DNA of 44,983 nucleotides from an uncultured Fibrobacter sp. (GCF_947166265.1 NZ_CAMVDO010000024.1:1-44983); one strand, 5' to 3'; numbered from the stretch's first letter, positions 1 to 8,964 are shown. Translations and numbers: made by a program. Notes: generated from the letters alone by a model not told the origin.

Positions 1-38
1 CAAGGAGGCCCGTGCCGGATTTGGCAGGGCTTTCGCGA

Positions 39-54
39 GGGGGAGGCTTCCCCC
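39..54. terminator. GC hairpin at window start, possible terminator
   Basis: A run of five G plus A at 39-44 pairs with T plus five C at 49-54 around a four-base GGCT loop, giving a six-pair GC-rich stem. No T tract follows directly, so it is weak as an intrinsic terminator on its own. It sits between an unseen upstream gene and the M16-like gene at 113. It may end the previous transcript or only separate the two genes. Confidence 0.35.
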
Positions 55-112
55 CATGATAGGGCGTTTATATTTCAACGGATGCTCCTCTATTTTTCTA
101 TTTTTAACAACG

Positions 113-1687
113 ATGATTAACGTGAAAATTTGCAGGTTTTCTTTACCGTTGCTGCTTGCATCTCTGTTTTTGATGCTTGCGTGTGCCGGTGCGCCTGAAC
201 CAGAGACTGAGCCCGTGGCTGAACAGGCTATAGCCGCAGAACTTCCGAAGGATTCCGCGGCGGCTCCGGTTGCAAGTGCTGCGCAAACGCCTTCTATTCC
301 GGAGAGTTACAAGGATATTCAATTCCCTGAATACCGCTACGTGGCTCCGTATCCGAAAGACTATCGTGTTGAAATTGCTCCCGGCGTTGTGGGTTACATC
401 GTGAGTGACCGAAGCCTGCCTTTGGTGAATTTTACGGTTTACTTCGACGAGTCGAGTGTTCCGGCAGTCCTTAAGGACGAGGCTGCCTCTTCGATGGTCG
501 GGAGTATGCTTCGTCGCGGTGCCGGTGGCGGTATTTCCGCTCGCGCACTGGATGATTCGCTTGAGTTTATCAGTGCCGGCTTAAGCTCTTCGGTGGGTAC
601 GTTTGCGTCGATGTTCGATATCGACTGCCTGTCGAAGGATTTCCCGGGAATGCTGAATCTTGCAAAGCAGGTCCTGACGGCTCCTGCATTCGACAAGGAA
701 CAGTTTGAAATTTTACGTGCGAATTTCTTGACGGCATACGACCGTCGCTACGATACTCCCGCGAAGGTGCTTTCTGCGCTTCGCTCCAAGGTGAATTACG
801 CTCCGAATCCAAGACTCTGGGACGCCAATGCCGATGACTATAAGAAGGTCTCGGTTGCTGATGTGAAGCGTCTTGCACAAGGCGTCTACTCTTCGGATCA
901 CATTATTTTTGCACTTTCCGGTGATGTCGATCGGGATTCGGCGGTCGCGGTGCTCAAGGAGTTTTTCGAAGGCTGGAAAGCTGCGTTGAAGGCCCCTTCA
1001 AAACCGACGAAGACCGCCCAGACGAAAGCCCCTGCTCCAGAACAGCTGTCGTTTGTGCGCAAGCCGGGGATCTATGTGGTGGACAAGGATATTACGCAGG
1101 CGAATATCTCTATGAACCAACCGTTCGTTCGTAGACCTCACGAGGACTATTATCCTGCTGCAGTGGCGAACTTTATTCTGGGTGGCGGAAGCTTTACGAG
1201 CCGCCTGATGAACCGTGTGCGCAGTGACGAGGGTCTTGCCTATAGTGTCTACAGTTCGGTCGGGAACGACTACCGCGATACGGCCATGGTGACAATCGCC
1301 TTGCAGACCAAGGTAGAGTCGGTTGAATTTGCTCTGAAACTTATCCGCGAGGTGGTGGAGGAATTTGCGAAGAACGGTCCGACGGAAGATGAACTTGTTC
1401 AGGCGAAAAAGTCGCTGATCGAAAGCCTCCCGAGCCTGTTCGACAGCCCGTCTTCGACGGCAGAAATTTTTGCAAAAGGTGAACTGCTCGGAAAATCGTT
1501 TGACCATTATCTGGACTACGTGAAGGAAATCAATGCGGTGACGGCGGAGCAGGTGAAGGCGATGGTGAAGAAGTATTTCGACATGGACAAGATGACGGTC
1601 TCGATTGTCGCGCCGGTTGCAAAGCTTGAATCGCTGAAGCCTTTTACCGTTGTTTCTCAGGATAGCTTGGAATTTAGGGACAGGTGA
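113..1687 (+). CDS. M16 (pitrilysin-like) peptidase family lipoprotein, zinc motif absent
   Basis: A 524-residue M16B-type protein. The chosen start is the ATG at 113, because it gives a lysine/arginine n-region, a hydrophobic stretch and a lipobox ending in LMLAC; an upstream ATG at 56 would add 19 unsuitable residues. A Pro/Ala/Glu-rich linker follows, then two M16 halves. In the first half the place where HxxEH should lie (after the VNFTVYFDESS strand) reads AASSMVGSMLRRG, so the zinc ligands and catalytic Glu are missing. The second half keeps the SFTSRLMNRVRSDEGLAYS segment with the conserved Arg and Tyr typical of the non-catalytic partner subunit. Likely the substrate-binding partner of an active M16 peptidase encoded upstream, outside the window. 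No clear ribosome binding site is seen. The family is confident; lack of activity is inferred from the missing motif. Confidence 0.88.
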   Translation: MINVKICRFSLPLLLASLFLMLACAGAPEPETEPVAEQAIAAELPKDSAAAPVASAAQTPSIPESYKDIQFPEYRYVAPYPKDYRVEIAPGVVGYIVSDRSLPLVNFTVYFDESSVPAVLKDEAASSMVGSMLRRGAGGGISARALDDSLEFISAGLSSSVGTFASMFDIDCLSKDFPGMLNLAKQVLTAPAFDKEQFEILRANFLTAYDRRYDTPAKVLSALRSKVNYAPNPRLWDANADDYKKVSVADVKRLAQGVYSSDHIIFALSGDVDRDSAVAVLKEFFEGWKAALKAPSKPTKTAQTKAPAPEQLSFVRKPGIYVVDKDITQANISMNQPFVRRPHEDYYPAAVANFILGGGSFTSRLMNRVRSDEGLAYSVYSSVGNDYRDTAMVTIALQTKVESVEFALKLIREVVEEFAKNGPTEDELVQAKKSLIESLPSLFDSPSSTAEIFAKGELLGKSFDHYLDYVKEINAVTAEQVKAMVKKYFDMDKMTVSIVAPVAKLESLKPFTVVSQDSLEFRDR

Positions 1688-1689
1688 AT

Positions 1690-2751
1690 ATGTTGCGGAA
1701 CGTGATGGTTTCTTTAGTTCTTGCCTTGCTGGTCAGCGTTGTATGCCCTGTTTCTCTGTGGGCAGAAGATGCTGCTGTGGCCGCAAGTATCGACACGGTG
1801 GCAAGGGAAAAGTTGCATGATAATTTGCGCAAGAAACTTGGAAACAACGATGACTTGCGTTCTCTTTGTTCGGGTCTCAAAATCTGTCTGAATGTTGATT
1901 TCGAAGGTTGCTTCGAAGAAGACAAGAAGCCTTGGTCCAAGGTGAAGTATAACGACGAGTTCTGCGAACCCTACAAGGAAATAGGCCGCCGAGGATACCC
2001 GCCCGAACCGAAGTTCCCCATGGTTCCCGAAATTTATGCGAGGCTTGGACGACAGTACCGAGTTCAGTACGTTTATTCCGGTACGCTTCCGCTGAACGAA
2101 AATGTGATTAGCTACTTGTTCGACAATATGCCTTTCACGGCGGAACTCATCAACGCCTATCTCGAAGAAAACTATACGCTCGAATACACGCATCCGAGTA
2201 GACGTTTCTTTAACGGGAGCAACGGGCGTAGCCTTTCTGGGGAGTTCTACTGGGCCTTGCAGGATAGCGCTGGAAAAAAGCTTGGGATGCGCAATACGTT
2301 CTTTGGCTATGGACATGCCCAGGTTCTCAAGTGGTCCTTGCATGGAACCGCGATTGCCTACCTGGATATGGATCCCATTCCCGGCAACAGGATTAAGTAT
2401 AAGTTAACGGCGATTGTGTTCCCGGGTAATTCGGTGTTGAATTCCATTATGCAGATGAACGTGTTCCGGAGCGTGGTGAATTCAAAAATTGAACATATCG
2501 TAAACGATGTCAAGAAAGCTGCCAAGATGTATTTTGACGGCAACAAGGAACCGATGCTCAAGAGCGCATCGCTAAAGTCTACCGAGAATGTCCAGTATGT
2601 ACTGGATTTCGAGGAGGTGGTGAACGGTGCGCATTGGGAGCTGGGCGATTTTGAACGTCTGCAGAAGGCCCGCAAGCAAAAGCGTGAGCAGGACATGCAG
2701 GCGGTCCCCATCATGGTGAACGATATTCAGAAAATCAAGGAATCGAAATGA
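1690..2751 (+). CDS. Exported protein of unknown function
   Basis: A 353-residue protein I do not recognise. It begins with a clean signal peptide (MLRNVMVSLVLALLVSVV, cleavage probably after the LWA motif), so it should be periplasmic or attached outside. The mature part has several cysteines in its first 60 residues, many aromatic residues and a basic, Gln/Lys-rich C-terminus. No catalytic motif is obvious. The ATG at 1690 is preferred over GTG at 1684 because AGGGA at 1676-1680 is then nine bases away. It starts three bases after the M16-like gene and ends overlapping the trmH start (ATGA), so the three genes are probably co-transcribed. That the product is real is well supported; its function is open. 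Confidence 0.75.
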   Translation: MLRNVMVSLVLALLVSVVCPVSLWAEDAAVAASIDTVAREKLHDNLRKKLGNNDDLRSLCSGLKICLNVDFEGCFEEDKKPWSKVKYNDEFCEPYKEIGRRGYPPEPKFPMVPEIYARLGRQYRVQYVYSGTLPLNENVISYLFDNMPFTAELINAYLEENYTLEYTHPSRRFFNGSNGRSLSGEFYWALQDSAGKKLGMRNTFFGYGHAQVLKWSLHGTAIAYLDMDPIPGNRIKYKLTAIVFPGNSVLNSIMQMNVFRSVVNSKIEHIVNDVKKAAKMYFDGNKEPMLKSASLKSTENVQYVLDFEEVVNGAHWELGDFERLQKARKQKREQDMQAVPIMVNDIQKIKESK

Positions 2752-3407
2752 GTGCTGAAAGAGAATCTATGGAATCCCTGCTTGCGCGGGTGACGGAACG
2801 TCGTCGTGAGCTTTTGACGTCTGTGGTGGACCGCCGTACAAGACATTTCTGTATGGTGCTGGAAGATCTTTTTGATCCGCACAACATTTCTGCCGTGATC
2901 CGCACCGCAGAAGTCTTTGGGCTTCAGGATGTTCATATTATTGAAGAAGACAATGCCTACAGCGTGAACAAGTCCATTCTGAAGGGTTCTTACAAGTGGA
3001 TGAGTCTGTACCTTTACAAGAAGCGCATGCTCTGCATGGAAAAGCTGCGCGCGAAGGGTTACAAGATTGCGGTTGCAAGTACGAATACGACGAATTCTGT
3101 TCTGGATCTGGATCTGAGCCAGCCGACGGCATTCTACCTGGGAAGTGAATTCCACGGGAACCACCCCGATACGCTTGCCCATGCCGACTATGAATTCAAG
3201 CTTCCGCAGTACGGCATTACCGAATCGATGAACGTTTCTGTTGCCGGGGGCGTTCTGATGACCTACCTCGACGTGTTCATGCAGAAGGAAGGCCGCGAAA
3301 AGTTCCTGCTTAAAAAGGAAGAACGCGACGCCCTGCTCTGGGACTGGCTCGACCGCCACGTAAACGGCATCGAGAACAATAGCCCCATTACGCGAGTGGA
3401 AGAGTAA
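2748..3407 (+). CDS. trmH: tRNA (guanosine-2'-O-)-methyltransferase, TrmH/SpoU family
   Basis: A 219-residue SPOUT-class methyltransferase that would methylate the ribose of G18 in tRNA using S-adenosylmethionine. Motif 1 is DPHNISAVIRTAEVFG with the catalytic Arg at residue 52; motif 2 is YLGSEFHGN with Glu134; motif 3 is ESMNVSVAGGVLM with Asn162 and Ser164, forming the trefoil-knot cofactor site. Length fits TrmH (about 229 in E. coli), and a charged C-terminal tail (KEERDALLWDWLDRH) matches the TrmH-specific extension rather than RlmB, which carries an N-terminal extra domain. The start ATG overlaps the stop of the upstream gene by four bases. A terminator at 3449-3472 ends the transcript. 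Specificity for position 18 is inferred from family likeness. Confidence 0.9.
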   Translation: MSAERESMESLLARVTERRRELLTSVVDRRTRHFCMVLEDLFDPHNISAVIRTAEVFGLQDVHIIEEDNAYSVNKSILKGSYKWMSLYLYKKRMLCMEKLRAKGYKIAVASTNTTNSVLDLDLSQPTAFYLGSEFHGNHPDTLAHADYEFKLPQYGITESMNVSVAGGVLMTYLDVFMQKEGREKFLLKKEERDALLWDWLDRHVNGIENNSPITRVEE

Positions 3408-3448
3408 GCGGCGAAACCGCCCAATAAACTTTCGTTTAAAGATGCTTC

Positions 3449-3472
3449 AAAGCCCCCTTTTTAGGGGGCTTT
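3449..3472 (+). terminator. Intrinsic terminator after trmH
   Basis: AAAGCCCCCT at 3449-3458 pairs perfectly with AGGGGGCTTT at 3463-3472 around a TTTT loop, followed by a short pyrimidine run. The ten-pair stem lies 42 bases after the trmH stop and ahead of the MCE-domain gene, so it closes the first transcription unit. Confidence 0.85.
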
Positions 3473-3512
3473 CTCCTATGTTGCACGTAAAAAATGCTAG
3501 ATTAGCACTCAA

Positions 3513-4433
3513 ATGAAAAAGTATACGGCTCTTTATTTTTCAGTCGGCCTAGTGGTCATACTGGCCCTGATAATTCTTGTTTTCGGAGTATTCTTTTTGA
3601 ACGAGAAGGATCCCCGCGAAACATTTAACACGTTCCATTTGCGCTTTACCCAGGTGAGCACTCTGGTGTTGGACGACCCTGTAAAGGTAAACGGTGTAAA
3701 GCTCGGTAAGGTTGTGTCCATTGAACTGTCGGGACACCGCGTGGTGGTGACTATCCGCTTGCGGACCGACGTGAAGATTCCGAAGGATTCCGAAATCCGT
3801 GTACAGAACATCGGTATCATGGGTGAACGCCAGATCGGAATTATCCTGGGTGACGAGGAAAACTACTTCGCACCGGGCGATACCATCACGGGTCAGTTCG
3901 ATGCGGGTATTGCCGAAGCGATTGGCCTTGCGGGTGAACTGTGCGACAGTACCAAGATTCTTCTGGAATCGGTAAAGCACGCCCTGAACCAGACGATTGT
4001 GAATCCCGATTTCCAGGAACGCTTCAAGACGCTGCTTGTGAAGGCTGAAAAACTCGAAGACCGTGCCATAACCATGCTGAATACGACCGACCCGCAGTTA
4101 AAGAAGAGCCTGGAAGGACTGAACCAGGTGGTGGTGAAGGTGAACGAGCTGCTAGACGGAGTCAAGCCGCCTATCGACAATATGTTTGCGAATACGGACA
4201 AGGTGATGGGGAATGCCGACAAGCTGATTGGCGAACTTGAAGGCGTAACCAACCATCTGGACGAGCTGATTGTCAAGGTTCAGACGAAAATCGAATCCAA
4301 GGACAATACGGTGGGAATTTTGCTGAACGATCGAACCTTGCATGATGATTTGGTGAAGACGGTGCATTCGGCGGACAGCCTGGTGCGCGTTATTCTGCAT
4401 GATGGTCTTGATATCAACGTGGATTTTTTCTGA
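3513..4433 (+). CDS. MlaD/MCE-domain membrane-anchored protein
   Basis: A 306-residue protein with one N-terminal membrane helix (about residues 5-29, SVGLVVILALIILVFGVFF) and one MCE domain (about 37-120) with the hallmark DDPVKVNGVKLGKVVSIEL and the GIMGERQIGI stretch. A long helical, coiled-coil-like region follows (about 135-280). Proteins of this type bind lipids in the periplasm and work with an MlaE permease and MlaF ATPase to move phospholipids between membranes; neither is in the window. The gene follows a terminator, so it should have its own promoter; TTGCAC at 3481 and a TAGATT-like box near 3498 are too poorly spaced to call. The downstream HPr gene begins seven bases after its stop. 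Confidence 0.88.
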   Translation: MKKYTALYFSVGLVVILALIILVFGVFFLNEKDPRETFNTFHLRFTQVSTLVLDDPVKVNGVKLGKVVSIELSGHRVVVTIRLRTDVKIPKDSEIRVQNIGIMGERQIGIILGDEENYFAPGDTITGQFDAGIAEAIGLAGELCDSTKILLESVKHALNQTIVNPDFQERFKTLLVKAEKLEDRAITMLNTTDPQLKKSLEGLNQVVVKVNELLDGVKPPIDNMFANTDKVMGNADKLIGELEGVTNHLDELIVKVQTKIESKDNTVGILLNDRTLHDDLVKTVHSADSLVRVILHDGLDINVDFF

Positions 4434-4440
4434 GGAAAAA

Positions 4441-4713
4441 ATGATTGAAAAAACACTGGTGGTAACGAACAAGTTGGGTATTCACGCTCGACCGGCCGGT
4501 ATGATAGTTGATATTACCGGACAGGCGAAGAGCGACATCTCGATTGTTTTCGAGGGCTCGAAAGCGAATGCCAAGAGCATTTTGAACGTGATGATGCTTG
4601 CTATTCCGGCAGGCTCCGAGGTCAAGTTCGAAATTGACGGCGAAGACGAAGAAAGTGTAGCTTCACAGTTGGAAAGTCTGTTTAATGACCACTTCAACGA
4701 AGAACCCTGCTAG
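4441..4713 (+). CDS. ptsH: Phosphocarrier protein HPr
   Basis: A 90-residue HPr that receives phosphate from Enzyme I. The active-site motif GIHARPA places the phosphorylated histidine exactly at residue 15, and KSILNVM places a serine exactly at residue 46, the site used by HPr kinase in organisms that have one. The start at 4441 is chosen over an upstream ATG because it gives canonical numbering and has GAGGA at 4432-4436 just before it. It lies seven bases after the MCE-domain gene and 22 bases before the preferred Enzyme I start. No sugar-specific Enzyme II gene is in the window. Confidence 0.95.
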   Translation: MIEKTLVVTNKLGIHARPAGMIVDITGQAKSDISIVFEGSKANAKSILNVMMLAIPAGSEVKFEIDGEDEESVASQLESLFNDHFNEEPC

Positions 4714-4735
4714 TAAGAAAAAGGCTCCCGCCCGC

Positions 4736-6517
4736 ATGGCTTTGAAGGGCGTGCCTGCGTCTCCTGGCTTTGCCATGGGGCGCGTTTTCCCGGTGATTAA
4801 CCGAAAGATTTCGGTGGTCGAGGAAACACTTCCGGAAAGTCGACTTGCAGACGAGGAACAGCTTTTTCTGAAGGCTGTCCACAAGACGATTAAGGAAGTC
4901 ACGCAGATTAAGGAAATTTCAGAAAGTCGTACAGGGATGAAGGACAGCCTCATCTTTGCGACGCACTTGATGATTCTACAGGATCCCGAGCTTATAAATG
5001 GGGTCCTAGACAAGATTAAGAAAGATCATAAGAATGTTCGTTGGGCGGTTCATGTTGTCCTGGGGGCATACATCGATCGCTTTGAGCAGATTGATTCGCC
5101 GGCGATGCGTGACAAGGCGGCGGACCTGAGGGATGTCTACAACCGTCTGATGGCGGCAATGGAAGACTCCGGACCTGTATTGGAGGATGTGGCTCAGGAA
5201 GATGGCGTCATCCTTGTGGGTCACGAACTTTTGCCGAGTCTCTTGATGTCCATTAAGCCTGGCCAGGTGGCTGGTTTTGCGATGGATACCGGTGGCCGAA
5301 CAAGCCACGTGGCGATTCTTGCACGCTCGTTGCAGATTCCGCTCGTGTCGGGTCTCCGTAATTTTGCGGCCCTGGTGCAGTCGGGCGACACGATTATCGT
5401 GGACGGTTCCAGTGGACAGGTTGTCATCAATCCGACTCAGGACGATGTCAAGGAATTTTATGCCCGTCAGGATGTGTTCGAAAGGCAACGACGCGAACTG
5501 TTTACGATGCGTCAGCTGGAGCCGATGACCCGTGACGGTAAGTACATTACCCTACATGCAAACATCGAACTTCCGTCGGAATCGGAGAAGGTGACGGATT
5601 TTGGTGCTACCGGTATCGGTCTTTATCGTTCGGAATTCTTGTTCCTTCGTAACGAAGCTCCGACTCAGGATGAACAGCGCGATGCCTACCGCTACATTCT
5701 TGAAACGATGTCACCGTGCCCGGTGACGATCCGTACCTTGGATGCCGGTGGCGATAAGCTTGTAAGCGGCATTACCGCGGTGAACGAGTCAAACCCCTTT
5801 ATGGGCTGGCGCTCGATTCGCGTATGCCTGGACCGCGAAGATATTTTCTGTACCCAGTTGAAGGCCTTGTTGCTGGCGAACACCAAGGGCAACCTGCGCC
5901 TTTTGCTCCCGATGATTTCGGGAATGGCGGAACTTCGCCGTGCAAGGGCCTGCATTGAAAAGTGCCATAAGGAATTGGTGGCCGAAGGGCATAATGTAGC
6001 TAAGGTGAAAATGGGCGTGATGATAGAAGTGCCCGCCGCCGTGATGATTGTAGACAAACTAGCGAAAGAAGTCGATTTCTTTAGCATCGGCACCAACGAC
6101 TTGATTCAGTTTACCCTGGCTGTAGACCGCACGAACGAGTTGATTACCGATATGTTCCAGCCGCACCATCCGGCAGTGCTTAGCATGATTTACCAGACAG
6201 TCCAGGCGGCTCACCGCGAGGGGATTCCCGTGGCGGTCTGTGGCGAAATGAGTGCGGACCCGATGAGTGTGCTGCTCCTGGTGGGGCTTGGGGTCGATGA
6301 ACTTTCGATGACTCCCTGGAGCGTGATGTCTACAAAGAAGATTATTCGTTCGATCAACTTTGAAGATGTTCGTGATTCTGCCTTGACGGTACTCCAGATG
6401 GAAGATGCGGAAAGCGTGAATGCCTATATGCACGGAAAGTACGCTCAGACGATTAGGGATCTGGGAATATCGAGCTTTGTGGGTCAGGTGGACGGTAGCA
6501 AGAAGATTAAGAATTAA
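4736..6517 (+). CDS. ptsI: PTS Enzyme I (phosphoenolpyruvate-protein phosphotransferase)
   Basis: Enzyme I transfers phosphate from phosphoenolpyruvate to HPr. From the ATG at 4736 the protein has 593 residues beginning MALKGVPASPGFAMG, the usual N-terminal strand. The phosphohistidine motif GGRTSHVAILAR puts His at residue 191 (189 in E. coli); the PEP-binding barrel shows GIGLYRSEFLFL, RTLDAGGDK, NPFMGWRSIRV and FSIGTNDLIQF; the catalytic Cys in CGEMSAD falls at residue 502, the E. coli position. An upstream in-frame ATG at 4685 would add 17 Lys/Ala-rich residues and overlap ptsH by 29 bases; I prefer 4736 on numbering, but the longer form cannot be excluded. Pairs with the adjacent HPr. 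All catalytic residues are present. Confidence 0.95.
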   Translation: MALKGVPASPGFAMGRVFPVINRKISVVEETLPESRLADEEQLFLKAVHKTIKEVTQIKEISESRTGMKDSLIFATHLMILQDPELINGVLDKIKKDHKNVRWAVHVVLGAYIDRFEQIDSPAMRDKAADLRDVYNRLMAAMEDSGPVLEDVAQEDGVILVGHELLPSLLMSIKPGQVAGFAMDTGGRTSHVAILARSLQIPLVSGLRNFAALVQSGDTIIVDGSSGQVVINPTQDDVKEFYARQDVFERQRRELFTMRQLEPMTRDGKYITLHANIELPSESEKVTDFGATGIGLYRSEFLFLRNEAPTQDEQRDAYRYILETMSPCPVTIRTLDAGGDKLVSGITAVNESNPFMGWRSIRVCLDREDIFCTQLKALLLANTKGNLRLLLPMISGMAELRRARACIEKCHKELVAEGHNVAKVKMGVMIEVPAAVMIVDKLAKEVDFFSIGTNDLIQFTLAVDRTNELITDMFQPHHPAVLSMIYQTVQAAHREGIPVAVCGEMSADPMSVLLLVGLGVDELSMTPWSVMSTKKIIRSINFEDVRDSALTVLQMEDAESVNAYMHGKYAQTIRDLGISSFVGQVDGSKKIKN

Positions 6518-6550
6518 AAATGATGCCGAATAGATTCTTCATTTTTAATT
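6512..6550. terminator. AT-rich inverted repeat after ptsI, possible terminator
   Basis: AATTAAAAATGA at 6512-6523, overlapping the ptsI stop codon, pairs over 12 bases with TCATTTTTAATT at 6539-6550 around a 15-base loop, followed by T-rich sequence. The stem is almost all A-T, so it is weak as a terminator. Its right arm is part of a repeat also found at 41701-41718. Confidence 0.35.
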
Positions 6551-6564
6551 TTTCATTCTTCATT
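6534..6564. repeat. AT-rich intergenic repeat, copy 1
   Basis: The 18-base sequence ATTCTTCATTTTTAATTT at 6534-6551 occurs again exactly at 41701-41718. In both places it is joined to TTCATTCTT, after it here and before it in the other copy. Both copies are intergenic, at the 3' end of a gene. This looks like a dispersed short repeat rather than chance similarity. Confidence 0.55.
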
Positions 6565-6588
6565 GATATTTTCTAGGGGAAAGAGTAC

Positions 6589-8961
6589 ATGTGTAGAATT
6601 GTTTGTTTGGTGGTATTTCTGAGTGTCTTCGCCTTGGCGGATTCGCTTTCGACGGTACCTGCAGCACCAAAGGCCCCGCAGGGCGATTCTGTTGCGGCTC
6701 CCGAGAATCCGCGTCCGACCCTTTCGACGGACAGCCTGATTGCGACGATGCCCTTGACGCCTCCCGATCCGTATGCTGCTGACGAACAGATTCTTCCGGC
6801 TCACTTTCAGGATATGGTGGTGCGTTACAGTCGGTTGAAATCGCTGAGTGAAGATCAGTCCCAACCGAAGAATGTTCGCGAATTTGCACGTGCCGCCCAG
6901 TTTTTTTATAGGGAAGAGTGGGATAGCGCTTATGCCGCGTACGATATTTTGCGTGGACGCGATACCTTGTTGGACGGAGCCGTCATTCTCCGTATGGCAA
7001 CCGCCAAGTTCAAGCTCGGTGAATTCCCGCAGATGCGTTCTGCTCTTTCCGCCTATAAGAATTATGAAAATGACGCATCCTTCGATAGGGCTGCATCGCG
7101 GCTGAGAATCGAGGCCGCCATGGCGGATTCTACGCTAAGCGATCACGCCCATGCGGATTCGCTGAAGGCTTTCGTGGAAAAGTATCCGAAGTCTGACGAC
7201 GCTGCGGCTCTTCGGTTCCGTTATGCGCAGTACTTGGAACAGTTCAAGCAGATGAAGGATGCGAAGCGCATTTACCTGAAGCTGCTTACGAGTTCTTCGA
7301 ATTATAAGGATTCCGCTTTTGCCGCTATCCGGAGACTCCGCAAGGTGCGTGGAGCCCCCGAAACTCTGGAAGAAAAGGTGGCGTATGCCAAGATGGCCTG
7401 CGCAAAGGACAATGCCGGCGAATGCCTTGTCCTGCTGGATTCCATTCATGTCCTGGATTCGATGCTGGTGTCGCTTTCACCAGAAGCGGTTCTTCCCCCG
7501 CCCGAAGATTCCTTGCAGAAAAATTTGCCGCCTTCTTCGCTGGATATGGCGACCCGCATCAACCTGTGGGAAAAACGCGCCGTGACGCTCCGTACCTTGA
7601 AGCGCGAGGATGAATCGATTAAGCAGTTTAAGTTCCTTCTGGATTCCGTGGAAGCGCGTCCTTTGTGGATGCAGTCGATTCTGCGCTTGTACCGCAACAA
7701 TGCGCTGCGTTACGAAAAGGAAATCCGCAAGATGGATGCCGCCTTGCAGGATGCGAGCCAGTACAGCAAGGAAAATGCGAACAACCTTTGGGTGAAAGGC
7801 TTTGAGTACGAGCAGAAGGAAAACTACGACAGCGCCATCGTTTGTTACAGGACGCTTTCGCACAAGCGCTTCAAGAATAACGTCAAGAGACAGTGGGCGA
7901 AGTTCCGCATCGGTTTTGTTTTGTTTAAGCAGGAAAAGTGGAACGAGGCGGTAGATGCGTTTATCGATGCGTCCAAGGAACCGTTCCTGTGGAGTGGAAG
8001 TGGCGCTCGAATGTTCCTGGGCGATGCCTACATGAAGCTCGGCAAGGATTCGCTTGCCCGCGAAGCTTACCTTGACTGTATCCGCGATTTCCCGCTGGCC
8101 TACTATGCGCACCGCAGCCGCCTAAAGCTGGTGGAATACAAGTTGATGGCCGAAAAGGATGTTCCCTATGCGCATGGGGTGCTGATGGCGCCGGAGCAGA
8201 CGCTCGCTTGGGTGCGTGCCTCGCAGAAGGTGGGAAAGCCCGATACGAGCTACAATGCGGATCGTTACAAGAGAATCCGCACGTTGTTCCAGTACGGTTT
8301 CAGCGAACAGGCTTTTGCGCTTTACGACGAGGCTCGCAAGAAGAACGCGAAACGCCTAGATTTCTTGTATGAGTACGGCAAGTTGTTCTACGAAATGGGT
8401 GAGACCGCTGCGGGGTACCGCCTTGCTCGTCAGTTCCAGAACAATATCGATCGTCGCCGCCTGATGACTCCGCCCATTGACGTGCTGCATTACCTTTACC
8501 CGATCCCCTACAGGGACCAGGTCAAGTTCCATTCGGGTGAACGCATCGACCCGTTCTTCGTGTACAGCGTGATGCGCCAGGAGTCAATTTTCAACTTCGA
8601 AATCATGTCGCCGGCAGGTGCTTGCGGACTTTTGCAGATTATGCCCGCGACGGGCAAGATGCTCGCCGGCAAGGAAGGCCTCGAAAATTTCGAACCGATG
8701 CAACTCTTTAACGCCTACATGAACATCCGTCTGGGAATTCGCTACTTGGTTGACTTGAAGGCCGAATACAACGACGACTATATGTACGTTCTCGGAAACT
8801 ACAATGCCGGCCCCAAGCCTACTAAGCGCTGGCAGACTGCTGGCGAGGGCAAACCCTGGGATATCCGTGCCGAAGAAATCAGCTACTGGGAAACCCGTGA
8901 CTACGTGAAACGCGTCATGGGAAATTACTGGATTTACCAGGAAATCTACGACGGAATTTAG
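6589..8961 (+). CDS. slt: Soluble lytic murein transglycosylase with superhelical TPR-like domain
   Basis: A 790-residue periplasmic enzyme that cleaves peptidoglycan to 1,6-anhydromuropeptides. A signal peptide (VCLVVFLSVFALA) is followed by a Pro/Ser/Asp linker, then a long stretch of helical, TPR-like repeats (about 85-610) like the superhelix of Slt70, and a C-terminal family 1 transglycosylase domain. The catalytic Glu is residue 665 in YSVMRQESIFNFE; SPAGACGLLQIMPATG and VLGNYNAGPKPTKRW are the other hallmark motifs. Length is above E. coli Slt70 (645), mostly from the linker and extra repeats. The GAAAGAG sequence before the ATG may serve as the binding site. A three-base gap separates it from the permease gene downstream, so the two are probably co-transcribed. 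Confidence 0.9.
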   Translation: MCRIVCLVVFLSVFALADSLSTVPAAPKAPQGDSVAAPENPRPTLSTDSLIATMPLTPPDPYAADEQILPAHFQDMVVRYSRLKSLSEDQSQPKNVREFARAAQFFYREEWDSAYAAYDILRGRDTLLDGAVILRMATAKFKLGEFPQMRSALSAYKNYENDASFDRAASRLRIEAAMADSTLSDHAHADSLKAFVEKYPKSDDAAALRFRYAQYLEQFKQMKDAKRIYLKLLTSSSNYKDSAFAAIRRLRKVRGAPETLEEKVAYAKMACAKDNAGECLVLLDSIHVLDSMLVSLSPEAVLPPPEDSLQKNLPPSSLDMATRINLWEKRAVTLRTLKREDESIKQFKFLLDSVEARPLWMQSILRLYRNNALRYEKEIRKMDAALQDASQYSKENANNLWVKGFEYEQKENYDSAIVCYRTLSHKRFKNNVKRQWAKFRIGFVLFKQEKWNEAVDAFIDASKEPFLWSGSGARMFLGDAYMKLGKDSLAREAYLDCIRDFPLAYYAHRSRLKLVEYKLMAEKDVPYAHGVLMAPEQTLAWVRASQKVGKPDTSYNADRYKRIRTLFQYGFSEQAFALYDEARKKNAKRLDFLYEYGKLFYEMGETAAGYRLARQFQNNIDRRRLMTPPIDVLHYLYPIPYRDQVKFHSGERIDPFFVYSVMRQESIFNFEIMSPAGACGLLQIMPATGKMLAGKEGLENFEPMQLFNAYMNIRLGIRYLVDLKAEYNDDYMYVLGNYNAGPKPTKRWQTAGEGKPWDIRAEEISYWETRDYVKRVMGNYWIYQEIYDGI

Positions 8962-8964
8962 CGG

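Noticed and set aside
3481-3512. A sigma-70-like promoter (TTGCAC and TAGATT) before the MCE-domain gene
   Set aside because: The two boxes are only 11 bases apart, and other pairings do not reach a normal spacing.
4685-4735. Extended start for Enzyme I overlapping ptsH
   Set aside because: It adds 17 Lys/Ala-rich residues not found in the family, and the ATG at 4736 places the catalytic Cys at residue 502 as in E. coli. It is not fully excluded.
7477-8112. A 211-residue antisense frame in slt
   Set aside because: The opposite strand is clearly coding with TPR-like repeats; this frame shows no motif or start signal.
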